Shown here one piece after another: positions 12,706-23,700 of a stretch of DNA of 64,000 bases. The notes under the pieces are model-generated. The model saw only the letters and a list, made by a program, of their open reading frames with translations, made no database searches and had not been told where the DNA came from. This DNA is from Marthasterias glacialis. Its lineage: Eukaryota; Echinodermata; Asteroidea; Forcipulatida; Asteriidae. The stretch is taken from the NCBI GenBank assembly GCA_911728455.2, contig OU452231.1, positions 1,121,001-1,185,000 of the forward strand, written 5' to 3'. A program made the position numbers and the translations under genes. Numbering within the stretch: position 1 is the stretch's first letter; each line of letters starts with the position of its first letter.

Positions 12706-13744
12706 GTGAGTACAGTTTGCTCTTATATATGTATCTTGATTTACTTTTCTATTTCTAGTAACTCATCGATATCACATGTCTGTCTTAACTCCTTGCCTCC
12801 CCTCTGTGCCTGAAAATTACCATAATTTCTTAACAGCCCATAAAAAAAAAAAGAAGAATGTCATGACATTGATGCATAATCAAATGCAAAGTAATAAAGG
12901 GCTTCAGCATTCCTTTTCTACAAATCAAGTAAAATTTACACATAAATTATTTCATGATGGTATTAAGCTATTTATCATTAATAGTATTAAACACATTTGT
13001 TAAATGTTGTTGTTATTTGTGTTATTATTGTTGTTGTTACAGTCCTAACAGCTTTTTTCCTTGAGGGTTGTTTATTATGTACTGACCACTGACAGCCAAC
13101 TTGTCCCTCCACGCTTTCATATTGCATGTTCATTTATTTTGACAGTTGAACCACTTATGTGTCAAAGAGCATAAGAAACTTTCTCTATCTACGGCATTTT
13201 TAAAGGTCCGGTCATTTCAGTGGATCCCTGGGGTCACATCCCATAATCCCCCATCCCTCACTACCTATCACTAGAGGGGGTTTCAAGGAAGCCCACTTGA
13301 TCTCTGAGATCGAACAATTGTCCACCAAAGAGTTGGGGGGGGGGGGGATTCCGAAGTGACAAGGCGTGAAGAGTATGGGACTGCTGGAATCACTAGTGGT
13401 ATCGTTTTTTTGTTGCCCCATGTGGTGTGCATAGTGGAAGAAATATCTAAGCTTGGATGTCAACTTGTGGAAGTTTTGCTATATTAGTGACATAGAGTTA
13501 TGTAAGGAGAATAAATCAATAACTATTGAGACTCGCTTGCACCTCCAGTGTCAGCTGAAATAATAAAACAGTGAATAACATCAGATTAAAAATGCTACAT
13601 GTTGGTCCTGTAGCTGAAAATGTTGAAGGAAACATTGGCAAAGTGTTTTGGTGCGTGTGAATGTTTGAATAGCTCAATATTTGTGTCCAGCTTACTTCAA
13701 GAGTAGATGATTGTACGAATTTGATGCATCAAGTTGTACAGGTA

Positions 13745-14010
13745 ATGGATTTCAGGTTTTCAGGTTTTCAGGTTTGTTTATTTTCCACAGTATGTAACAA
13801 AACAAAACAGTAAACAGTTACAGAAAGTAATAAATATACAAATGAAGTATTTACGGATGTAAATAACATAAATGATACTGCGGAGGGAACCATCAGAAAG
13901 CACAGCTTGTAGGCAATGGTCCCTTTAAACACACGCACATGCATTGAGCCTATAGAAAAAAAAGGAATGCAAGAGAGGGCATGCCCATGGTAGAACAAAA
14001 ATAAAGGGGC
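13745..14010 (-). mobile_element. Retroposon 3' end with short tandem tail
   Basis: On the minus strand the segment ends in tggaaaataaacc followed by repeats of tgaaaacc (about three units at 13750-13775). A simple-repeat tail after an AATAAA-like motif is typical of non-LTR retroposons. No coding part is recognisable; the family is unknown. Confidence 0.4.
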
Positions 14011-16156
14011 TCACAAAAATTATGTTAAACTTACAGATGGGTGAACTGACAAAAATAGACAGAACCCTTTTGATGAGAAGGTGAAGGTTGATACACTATT
14101 AGAAATGACCCATGGGGAATTGTCAATACTAGAATGTGTGTCAAATGGAACATACAATGAAAAGTTAAATTTTATGTTATTTTTCGTGGAGCTTTGAGGA
14201 TGAGAATTGAATGCACTCTTCCCCAAACCAATGATGTACCCTACCTTTATGGTATATAGTAGGAGAGATGATGGTGATGATATATATGCTTTCAATTGCT
14301 CAACGGTCGACCATGATGGGTATTTTTGTTAAGCACCAGGGATTGCCTGATTCAAATAAGTGCTGATACAAAGTTTCCGGACACCTGTACCTCCAAGAAA
14401 TGTTTTTGTTCTAAGGCGTTGCCAAGACTTATTTTTTATGAGGAAGAGGAAAGTCATCCTAGCAAGTAATATAGTTGTCTAAAAGTGGGACACACTACTA
14501 TTTAATCATTTTGTTATTTCCTTTTTAAGACAACTTTCTCAGGTTTCCCATATTTTATCAATTGAACTTCATATGTCAAACTGCTCCAGCAAATATCAAA
14601 TATACACAGGATCTTATCTTGAACCTCTCGGAAAAAGTGTCAAATCGATCCAGGATCTTGCTTAAAGCTTCAAATTTCTCATATCCAGGAAGAATTCAGT
14701 CTTGCTTGCCCACCCTGTACTAGGCCTTCACCTTGGGGCAAAAGGGTACTTCTGTCAACGAGCTGTGATGGGGTTTTCTGTTGACTGTCAACAAAATGTT
14801 GTGTGGGCTGAGCATGTTTGTGGCACACATGTGACAGGTCGTATTTGCTGCGTAACAAGCAATATTGATTTTAGAGTGTTACTAATTATTGTTGGGGAGG
14901 TGATGGCCGGTTGCATGGTAACCCCTCCGTGGTGAAGACATTATCTGTTGGTGGAGCCCACGCACCAGATCAACGGTTCACACATGTGTGGGTGACGGTG
15001 GAGGCCTAAGCCAAGCATTTCGTTTGCAGTTTATAACGACATGGTCCAACGATGAGATGAAACAGTATGAGACAGAGTGCCTAATTACAAAGTGCTAACA
15101 GTCATGAGCATGAGAAAAACACATTTTTTTTTTTGGTTTTTGTCGATGTGATGTTAGCATGCATAGGGTGAGAACACTAAATAGTTTACTATTAGACACT
15201 TCCCAGGAATGTATTACTAAGTGCACAGCTGATGATGTTTTCCATCTGACCTTAAGAAAAATGAAACATGTCGGTTTAAACATTCCGCGCACAGAATGCA
15301 AATTCATTCACCTCACTGTCAGCTAAATCTGACAAGGTTTTTAACTTAATTAAATAGTTTTAGAAGGCTTAACAGAAATCAACAACCTGTTATTCTAAGA
15401 TAGTGTAATTATTAGATTAGAACCTCAGAAAGGATAATTACTGCTGATGAATTTGACTCAATCAGGATGTTTCTTTGCATCTCGAATGACTTGAAACTTA
15501 TTAACGCAGCTATGTGATCAAACTTCTTGTGCTGGCTTGTTGTGACAGATTCCTCTGAATAAACCTTATTTTTATTTCATTTCTTTACAGTGTTTTCCCA
15601 GATGCAACCATCTTTATGTGTATCTTTATCATTAATAGTTCTTAAAGTAGCCAAATTTAGGCTGGGAGAGCAAAATAGTTAGACCCCTTATTAGTATAAC
15701 TAGAATTTATTGGTATTATTTCAAGGAGGGAATATATAAATGATTATGGTAGTAGCAAGATACAAGTGTAGGTCTATTAACTCACTTGAAGCCCCAGCTC
15801 GACATTTGTAAAGTGTCTGTAAATGCTTCCATTCTTTGCACAAATCAAGATACATGCAATAAAACCAATGTGAACATTTCAGCTTATTTCGTTGTTTCAT
15901 TTGCGAGAAAAATGTAAACATGCATTCAACAGTTTTGTTTCCAGCTTGGTCTCACATGAGATGAAAAATAATTTTTTGGCTTTTATTATTTATAAACAAT
16001 AACACTCCAGTGGCACAGAAGGATCATGTACCCGTACATAGTATTCCTACAACGCGTGCGCCAGTCAAAGGTGATCTTTCGTGGGACGAATTTATTTGTC
16101 GGGCGTTGACGGACGGGCGTATTTAATAAGGGAATAAATTGTGGTGAAGAGGTTTT

Positions 16157-16258
16157 CAACTACATGTAGTTGTTTAACATGGTAAGGCCTGGTTCTCGAT
16201 AATTTCACCGAGACGAAGTAAAATTTTCGAAAACCAGGCCTCACTGTGTTTAAACAAC
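16157..16258. repeat. Large imperfect inverted repeat with a nested perfect palindrome
   Basis: Arms at 16169-16205 and 16220-16258 share gttgttta..aggcctggtt..cga and its complement. A perfect 16-bp palindrome, caactacatgtagttg, sits at 16157-16172. Probably a foldback/MITE relic. Confidence 0.6.
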
Positions 16259-16423
16259 TTGTTAAAAACGGATCCAACACACTTTTATTCTCATTCAAAA
16301 ATACCTTTCTGTTAAAAACATAAAAAAACCTTTACAGGTTAAGAACAAATCTGACAGTGACAGCTCACGTCCTCGACTCAAGTCTGCGTTAAAGTTCTAA
16401 ATTCTATCCATGTTGAGCGCCTT

Positions 16424-16465
16424 GCGCAAGTTTCAAAATTGTGCACGCAAGTTTGAAACTTGCGC
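16424..16465. repeat. Inverted repeat, 14-bp arms
   Basis: gcgcaagtttcaaa at 16424-16437 and tttgaaacttgcgc at 16452-16465 are perfect complements around a 14-nt loop that itself contains gtgcac. It lies about 170 bp from the larger palindrome at 16157. Confidence 0.65.
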
Positions 16466-16556
16466 GAGCCAAATTTGGGTGCTACCATCTACCTCCATCT
16501 TGCCCTGTGCGCAATCATCTCACTGATAGCGCCCTCTTTTGACTCAATTTACGCAG

Positions 16557-16606
16557 GCCATGTTTAAACACATTGACCATGTCTAAATCGCACATTTAAA
16601 CATGGC
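16557..16606. repeat. Inverted repeat with 'catgtttaaa' arms
   Basis: ccatgtttaaa and tttaaacatgg flank about 27 nt containing a further 'catgtctaaa'. It is the third foldback within 450 bp. Confidence 0.55.
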
Positions 16607-17589
16607 CGTGTGATCTCCTCTCCTTACTTGGTTTAGTCATGGTTTCATCGTGACAATGATATTCAGGGCAGAGTAACTGTATTTGTAATGTTAATTAATT
16701 TGTCATGACTCTGATTTTTTCAGTCCTTGAGATGCACCTTGCATATAAATTCAAATTACTCATAAAACCTTCTGTTCTTGGTGGACACAAATCAGTATCA
16801 TCAACCAATCTCTCCATGGACTGTCCTTTTACTCAATCTTTGATTCCCATTTGCTAATAATTCAAAGTACTTGCAGAGATGACCTTTGATTTTTTCCGAT
16901 GGCCAAACCTCAGTGTTAGCGTCCAGCATAATTTCAAGTTGTTTATTATTCGGTGAATGCTGGACTGTATGTAAGCAGCCTTGTAATTAATCAAAACTAC
17001 AGACGAGGATGGAGGTTCTATGTCGTAATTTGTGTGTCAAGATACGAGGTACACACGCAGTAAGAAGTTCATTTTAAGGACGTACATGCACGTCACTGGT
17101 CACAGAGAATTATTCTATTTTGAAAGCTGAGAGATGGACCTCACTTTGATGAGTCTTTGTTTGAATGCTTTGTGCTTTTACTGAAAGAGAAATCTCCGTG
17201 AACCTTGTTGCATTTCACTGAAAACCATGGTTCAGATTGTACTAACTTAACCATATCGCCAAGAGAGGCTCACTCTAAACAATTTCTGTTAAAAGCAAAA
17301 ATCATGTAAGGATTTTCTCTTTGTGTTTCTGGAAGACTGTATGATGTCATAAAAACATGAAGTTTGACAAGGTGTTCGGTAAATCCTAGACTTACAGTGT
17401 GGTCTCTTGCACCAATAACCTGAAGAGACCATCCGTAATATGATCAGACATTGCTAAAATTCTTGTTTTCTGGACTCATTTTTTTTTTCAGTGAAAATGT
17501 CTGGGAAAATTACTTGAAACAGAAAGTTGTTCGGTTTTGTTTTAGAAATTTAGATATTGTGTTGCAAAAGATCAATGGCGCACGCGTAA

Positions 17590-17884
17590 GCAAGATAACA
17601 TTGACATCCCACATAAGTTCGTCGTCACTGATCCCACAATCCACCTCCCAAAAATTAACCTCCCCCACGGTCAATGGTGCCTTCCTGAACTAGTTCCGCA
17701 CTGATGCGGGGCCTTGCAGCAGCAGCTTATACCAGTGGGGCTACTCGGCATCCCCTCTTTGTGACAGTGGCCAACCCCAGACGATGCACCATATGATAGC
17801 CGACTACCCTGACACTCGCCTTAATGGTGGGCATCACAGTTCTTCATCAGGCTGAGGACCTGGCCGTCAACTGGCTTACAGACT
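17590..17884 (+). pseudogene. Non-LTR retrotransposon ORF2 C-terminal remnant
   Basis: The + strand translation shows the C-terminal tail motif of LINE polyproteins: C-D-S-G-Q, then P-Q-T-M-H-H-M-I-A-D-Y-P-D-T-R-L-N-G-G, and after a frameshift L-H-Q-A-E-D-L-A-V-N-W-L-T-D-F-I-N-T followed by a stop (TAG at about 17882). Known LINEs have Cys-x-Cys-Gly here, then an x-Q-T-M-x-H-I block ending in x-G-G and a W-L motif. One frameshift and an upstream stop mark it as dead. It is cut off at the 5' side (typical) and ends where a MITE begins. Confidence 0.7.
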
Positions 17885-17901
17885 TTATCAATACATCAAA
17901 A

Positions 17902-18080
17902 TAGACCTTTGTCATGGTGCAGCCATCTTGTTTTTTTTCCCATTCAAATCAATGTAACCAAACCGAGGCTGGAAGGGCAAATAGCCAGGTTCCTTTTTGG
18001 ACAACGAACATCAGCATCCATTACTGTTATTGGATGCAGGGCACATGACCAAGATGGTGGCAGCATGATAAAGGTCTATA
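17902..18080. mobile_element. MITE family B, intact copy with terminal inverted repeats
   Basis: Left end tagacctttgtcatggtgca and right end tgataaaggtcta are inverted repeats about 25 bp long (gacctttRtcatgSTgc and ccatcttg parts match). They are flanked by TA on each side, as expected for Tc1/mariner-type target duplication. The interior of about 120 bp has no coding capacity. Truncated relatives are at 9349, 25930, 42755, 46281 and 49438. Confidence 0.75.
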
Positions 18081-18974
18081 GCATACGACATCATCATTGA
18101 AAAATGTCAAAAGTCCATGGAAGTCTCTCACGTATTTGAACATTTCGGGGATCCATGTAGGCCTACATTGCTTTTTTGCTAGCGGCTACCAAAATGTTAA
18201 AAAACGCGCAAAACTTTCATCCTTTGTGTTGGCTGGAAGTAGGTAAAATGTTATGGCTGTTTGTGGCTGCTAGTTAAAGTCAACACACTACACTAGTCCC
18301 TCCAGACTACACCACCCATCCCTGATAAAATTACTTTGGGCGGCACTGCCTCTTCCATAAAAAGCCACAATTGCAGAAACAAGCCCACCTTTCATCAGGG
18401 CGAGATGAGACACATACTGGGGCCGTTTCCTTACCTGTTGATCTCGTCTCTTCCTCCCTTCGTCTCAGTCACAGTCCGCGGCCGGTGTTACTTGTAAGAC
18501 GCTTCCTCATCGTTGCCCAGTGTTCCCTGGGGAGGTTTTTTTTTTTTTTACGTATTGATCTCGTTGCTTGCAAATGGGTCAGGAAAGCAGGCTACCGGTG
18601 GTTACCCAGGCCCTGAATGGCATTTCAATGGCCTGAGATGGCACAGCAGATGTTGACTGAAGTTAGGCTATTTCCTGTGTTTGTTGATGGATTCAGGATA
18701 ATGTTACCCTCTTGGATGGTCAAGTTGTTCATTGAGTTTGTTTTTATTTCAACGAAGTATTGGCAGATACTTTATTAGTTTTTTGCTGAAAGCGGGAGAA
18801 AAATATAGGAAATAACCAAGACTTTATTTACCATATTATTTGTGGAAAATGATTTTTCCACAGATCTACTGGTAACTCAGTGGAATGGAGTACACTCATA
18901 TTTTTAAGTTGAGTCAATTTCATTGTGAAACCTTAGTCTAATTTGACTGAACTGATTTTATTGAATTCCATCAG

Positions 18975-19034
18975 AAACCCAAAGGAAAGAAGAAAATCTT
19001 TGGCTTAGACGAGATAAAGAAAAAGCTTCAAGAG
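18975..19034 (+). CDS. Candidate exon B of the same gene
   Basis: A 60-nt segment (20 codons, phase 0 at both ends) with acceptor ttccatcag and a strong donor (gtaagt at 19035). It opens with the basic cluster K-P-K-G-K-K-K and continues with I-F-G-L-D-E-I-K-K-K-L-Q-E, which looks like a short amphipathic helix. The basic run resembles a nuclear or nucleolar localisation signal, but that is inference from composition only. Length divisible by three and phase 0 on both sides mean it could be skipped or included without a frameshift. The intron before it is 6269 bp and the one after 31801 bp, if no exon between was missed. Confidence 0.6.
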
Positions 19035-19873
19035 GTAAGTGGAAAGTCAATCTACCAAAGAGGATATTGGGCATGGGTTGTAACTTTTACCTAAATTTTT
19101 TAATTGTATTTTTAAATTTGCTAATTGTATCTACTTATTATGTCAGTTTTAAATTTAAATATTTTTGTCAAGTTTTTTGAATTGGGATGGAAACATTTAT
19201 TTTTCATTTATTTAATTTTGTTATATTTTAATTTTAGGCAGATTAGTTTTGCTCAGATGACAAAATACCATGATTCATTTTTTTCCCTATGTTTAAAAAA
19301 AAGTCTGGCTCCTTTTATGCAGAGACCATTTGTACTGTACTGTTGAGAAGGATACCTATTTAGTGGAAAGAGACCATACCAGGTCAATATAACACAAACA
19401 AACTATATTGACCCCTTGTACCAATGTCAAACGCGGCTTCTGTCTGGCACGCTCGCCATTTTGGGAACCAAATTTCACATAAAAATAATAAGCATGTAAA
19501 TGCTGCGCCGCCAGCTAAAATACGCACTACAATGGACATCGCCCGGGGGACATTTACATTAAAAATGGCGCAACCAAGATTATTGTGATATTGACGTCAG
19601 GTGATTTGGGTCAATTGGACATTATAATTGAATGAGGTAACATTTTTTTACAGATCTGTGTTTGGGTTTGGCTAACCAAATACGGTGTTGTTATGCTGTA
19701 ATGAAATTAGTTATATTTAATAGTGAGTCATGACAACCCAGCCCTCTTGTCTTGCAAGTTTTTTCGACTAAAGGAATTAGAGTAGAATTTCACTGGGGGC
19801 TGATTGTCTAAGAGGACTAGGTGTAACCAGCCTGATTGATGCAGAGGGGTCAGGACTTGCATTTCTGGTCCCC

Positions 19874-20490
19874 CTTTTTTCCTTCTTCATCAGTCGTTTT
19901 TCCTTCTTCATCAGTCGTTTTTCCTTCTTCATCAGTCGTTTTTCCTTCTTCATCAGTCGTTTTTCCTTCTTCATCAGTCGTTTTTTCCTTCTTCATCAGT
20001 CGTTTTTCCTTCTTCATCAGTCGTTTTTCCTTCATCAGTCGTTTTTTCTTCTTCATCAGTCGTTTTTCCTTCTTCATCAGTCATTTTTCCTTCATCAGTC
20101 GTTTTTTCTTCTTCAGTCGTTTTTCCTTCTTCATCAGTCGTTTTTCCTTCTTCATCAGTCGTTTTTCCTTCATCAGTCATTTTTCCTTCTTTATCAGTCG
20201 TTTTTCCTTCTTCATCAGTCGTTTTTCCTTCTTCATCAGTCATTTTTCCTTCTTCATCAGTCGTTTTTCCTTCTTCATCAGTCGTTTTTCCTTCATCAGT
20301 CATTTTTCCTTCTTTATCAGTCGTTTTTCCTTCTTCATCAGTCGTTTTTCCTTCTTCATCAGTCATTTTTCCTTCTTCATCGGTCGTTTTTCCTTCATCA
20401 GTCGTTTTTCCTTCTTCATCAGTCGTTTTTCCATCTTCATCAGTCGTTTTTCCTTCTTCATCAGTCATTTTTCCTTCTCCATTTTTCCTT
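19874..20490. repeat. 21-bp minisatellite (about 29 units), open on both strands
   Basis: The unit is tttttccttcttcatcagtcg, with 18-bp variants lacking one ttc and point variants cg/ca. One 22-bp unit near 19980 shifts the minus-strand frame. The + strand encodes repeats of F-S-F-F-I-S-R; the minus strand encodes the acidic heptad G-K-T-T-D-E-E. Nearly all length variants are multiples of three. I see no splice sites or gene to attach it to, so intronic minisatellite is the first choice. Confidence 0.8.
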
Positions 20491-21140
20491 CTCCTGCAGC
20501 GTTGAATCCAAATATTCTGATTTTTATTTTTTTTTATTTGACACGGCAAGAGGGCGACGTTTGAAATCACTTTTGGAATTTGGTACGGCAGAGGCTTAGC
20601 TCGACCATGGCTCGACAGGCCCTGCCATGGTATTGGAAAAGTTCAGCCGAAGCACGCCATTTGAAAACCACTGCCGCGCTATTGTCGAACTGATATGATT
20701 TGAGTTTAACAAACTAGTTGAATTTTCTTCCTTATTTCATTAAAGCTACAGTCTAGTTTGTGGCGTTTTTCCGAAACCAAAGGTCTTGGCTAAATTTTTA
20801 ATCAAGCAGCTTACTTTTGATGAAGCTTTTAGAAATATTTCCACCCAAAATCTTTGGATTGTTATAGTTGTGCTCAATTTACTTGAAAATGAGAGCATCC
20901 ATTTTCAGGACATTTCACAAAATCACAAGTGAAGTGAGCAATGTAGGTAGGGATAACCAACATATTTGTGTCTCTGGTGGTTTTATCACTGTTGTTAGTT
21001 TTCCTTTTTAATTGGGGATCAATTTTGCTCATCTATGGACTCATTCTTAATTATTTCTTAAGTTTTGTTTTTGTATTTGTATCTATTTAAATCTTATGAT
21101 AGATGTTAAATTTTGTATCGGGGATATAGAATATTATTTG

Positions 21141-21350
21141 TGTTTTTACCCATACACCGATGTATGTGAAGCGCTGTATACTCAGTACTTTCCCGAGCCC
21201 TGTTAAAAAAATCCACAGGCATAATCCTTGGGTGGGATTTGAACCCACGACACCCGCCACTCTAGAGCAGATGTCTTACCAACTAGACTACCGAGATTGC
21301 TCGGCAGCTAGAGGCAGTTCGAGTCCTATTAGCAGCAGGTACCGCGACCA
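21141..21350 (-). mobile_element. tRNA-derived SINE, family 1, copy 2
   Basis: On the minus strand 21225-21305 forms a good tRNA-like head: ctcggtagtctagttggtaa (A-box region), then gtgggttcaaatcccacc (B box with T-arm stem), followed by a SINE body with a 'cgcttcacatacatcggtgt' motif. Better preserved than the 3.2-kb copy. Confidence 0.75.
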
Positions 21351-22160
21351 TTATAATAGACGTTAATTTTAATTTTTTATCAAATAATATGTCAATCTTG
21401 TTTGGACTTTATTTAAATGCACTGTATAAGAATACTTTCTTATTATCGTTATCTTTGAGAGTCTGTCTCATGGTTGAATTGAATTCACAATGTGGATCCT
21501 CCTTGGCTTAAATCCAACCAGCAGATTTCCTTTAATCTGGTGACCTCTGGAAGAAAAGGAGGTTTTGAACATCAGCGACACTGCTATGATATAAAAGATT
21601 AGTGCAGGAGAGAAGTGATTGATTTCAACTCTGTTTATAAATTCATCTTATATCAATGTTTATGTCTGTGGGAAGCGCCTTAATTGACCAAGCATTTATC
21701 GTTTCCTCTTCCGTTCACCGTCAAATTGAAGGAGAAGGAGCTGGAACCATATCTAAAAAGGGAGGGGGGGTCATATTTAACCAAGTGAAATTGAAGGAAA
21801 TAGCAAGTAGATTTGGGCAGACAGAGAGGCGCAAAATGTTAACAGAGTTAACTGAATGAGGATTCAGACTGTATGGCACGGGCTGGTTGTCTGTGCTGAG
21901 ATGGCTACAGACAGTTTTATTTTAAAGGAGATTGATTCTAATGACTTTAAAATGTGGACGTCACCTCACACTGTGCCCCCAAAAGAACTTCACAATTTAT
22001 GCATGATGTACATGACTAAAGTTTTGTGTAGTAAATGCATAATTGCTGTGAACTTGGGGTTTCCTTTTGGCCACATCATTGAAAACATTGATAAATCAAG
22101 CATACAGAATGATCACCTGCAAAGTTTTTTTATCAAAATCTGATTATCAAAATTAAATCG

Positions 22161-22368
22161 TAAAGGCAGGGTATACCTTTGGTATTTGGAACCGTACGTT
22201 TGTTTTAATCCTATATAATTGTAGATATATACCAAAAAACTAACCTCTAAAAATTGTGTTTCGAAAGATGTTAGCGTTCTTGAGATATTTCCACGCAGAA
22301 GGATCCGAAAATGCTGAAACTGCATGTTTTTCTTTCTGTAATTACCCATAAGTATCCCCTGCCTTTAA
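22161..22368. mobile_element. MITE family C (TTTAAAGGCA ends), short copy
   Basis: taaaggcagggtatacctttgg at the left and ataagtatcccctgccttta at the right are inverted repeats. The interior carries 'tgtagatatatacca' and 'cttgagatatttcca', also present (inverted) in the longer copy at 50.19-50.59 kb. Internal deletion derivative. Confidence 0.7.
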
Positions 22369-22995
22369 AAGGATATTGGTCAAAAATAAGCATTCGTGTC
22401 CAAAGTAAATTTGTCATCAGACACTTGGAGACGTCTTGGCTTGTTCACTTCAGCGTGAACAGACTTATCTGTAAAATATTCTTACGGGTGGACAGAGAGT
22501 CGGTTTTGGACATTAACCACGGCCGGTGTCCTTACGTAATTCACTGTCACTAGGGAAAGCGCGTCCTATGATACAAGGAAAAAAAAGCTCTGGGAACAAA
22601 TACTAGTGGCTGCGGCAGTCTAGCGGGAAAAATAAACGAGTGCAATTGGCCTTTGGCTGCATCAGGTGAGAAGACTCGACTAAGATTTTGTCAGCGGCTA
22701 TTTAATTTTCAGGGGAAAGGAAATAATTAAATAATCACTACATGATCCGGACACTAAAGATTTGACCTTTCTCAAGAATCTGTGTTTCATTATTTAGAAT
22801 TTCATCTTGTGTGCAATGACCAGTTGCTGTTCTTAGACCAAAACCCTATTACATGATTGACCTCTTCACAGAGCCTTCTGACATCTACATGTATGAGAAT
22901 TCTTCAGTATTATAAACTCAACCTCAAAACCTGTTTGATTCTGATATGTTGCCATGATCTTGAACTATGCAAGTGTGGATAGTTAGGTTGTGTAG

Positions 22996-23150
22996 TCTTG
23001 GAATTTCATCTGTGAGAGGGCAAGGCCATTTTCATTTTGGAAAGTGCATTTCAACTGGAAAATCTTAAAAGTTTATGATAAAGTTTTGAGGGGGCACCAA
23101 GGCCAAGACCAGGGCAACAGAGGCCATGGCCTCCATTTAATTCCTGGTCT
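22996..23150. repeat. 'aggcct/gggcac' interspersed element, copy 3
   Basis: cttggaatttcatctgtgag, agggcaaggccattttca, ggggcaccaaggccaagacc and ggccatggcctcc in order; the best-preserved copy here. It ends at 'attcctggtctgg'. Confidence 0.55.
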
Positions 23151-23220
23151 GGTTGTGCAGTTGACTGAATGCATCAAGTTTACAAATCATGGTGATATTA
23201 TTTCAGACTGTTTTGATGTA

Positions 23221-23700
23221 TAATAATAATAATATTAGAAATAATAATAATAATACATGGTTCTTATATAGCCCACATATACTGGTGGCTAGATCAAGGT
23301 GCTTTATAACATTATTATTCCTGTTCATCAGGCATACTTAGAACATTCCTCCAACTTTCTCAACTCCCTGGGGAGCATACAACCCCAAGCTGGTTAATAT
23401 TAACGCTAAAGGGTTAATCCATCACAGGACTGTGTGGTCCCTTTCTGGTTCCCATTTATATATCTGGTTAAGAGAAGCAATTATGGTTAAGTGTCAAGGA
23501 CATAAGTGTCATGACCGGGAATTGAACCCCTACTCCAATGATTCAGCCATCATAACTTGAGCCAGATGCAGGTATACAGTTACATAACTGTATCAATCAA
23601 GTGTCAAGGACATAAGTGTCACGACCGGGAATCGAACCCACACTCTGATGATTCAGCCATCATAACTTGAGCCCGATGCAGGTATAAAGTTACATAACTA
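23221..23700 (-). mobile_element. SINE family 2, copy 2, with duplicated tRNA-like head
   Basis: A (TAA)n tail (23221-23255) and 'ttcttatatagcccacatat' body match the 9.9-kb SINE. At the head end, a 110-bp unit containing the B box (caattcccggtcatgac on the minus strand) is present twice, at 23491-23600 and 23601-23700, with a few differences. The two heads differ in decay: the outer copy keeps ggttcgattcccg, the inner has ggttcaattcccg. Confidence 0.7.

Larger units (their letters stand above)
12706..18974 (+). other. Intron (about 6.3 kb) of the short-exon gene
   Basis: Runs from donor gtgagt at 12706 to acceptor catcag ending at 18974. Its identifiable contents are a retroposon 3' end at 13.75 kb, palindromes at 16.1-16.6 kb, and a LINE end plus an intact MITE at 17.6-18.1 kb. 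The remainder is unremarkable AT-rich DNA, with a G-rich run near 13340. Confidence 0.45.

Noticed and set aside
15601-15645. Alternative terminal exon after a strong acceptor (ttctttacag)
   Set aside because: Short frame (14 codons) with no basic or helical character like the other exons; possible but unsupported.
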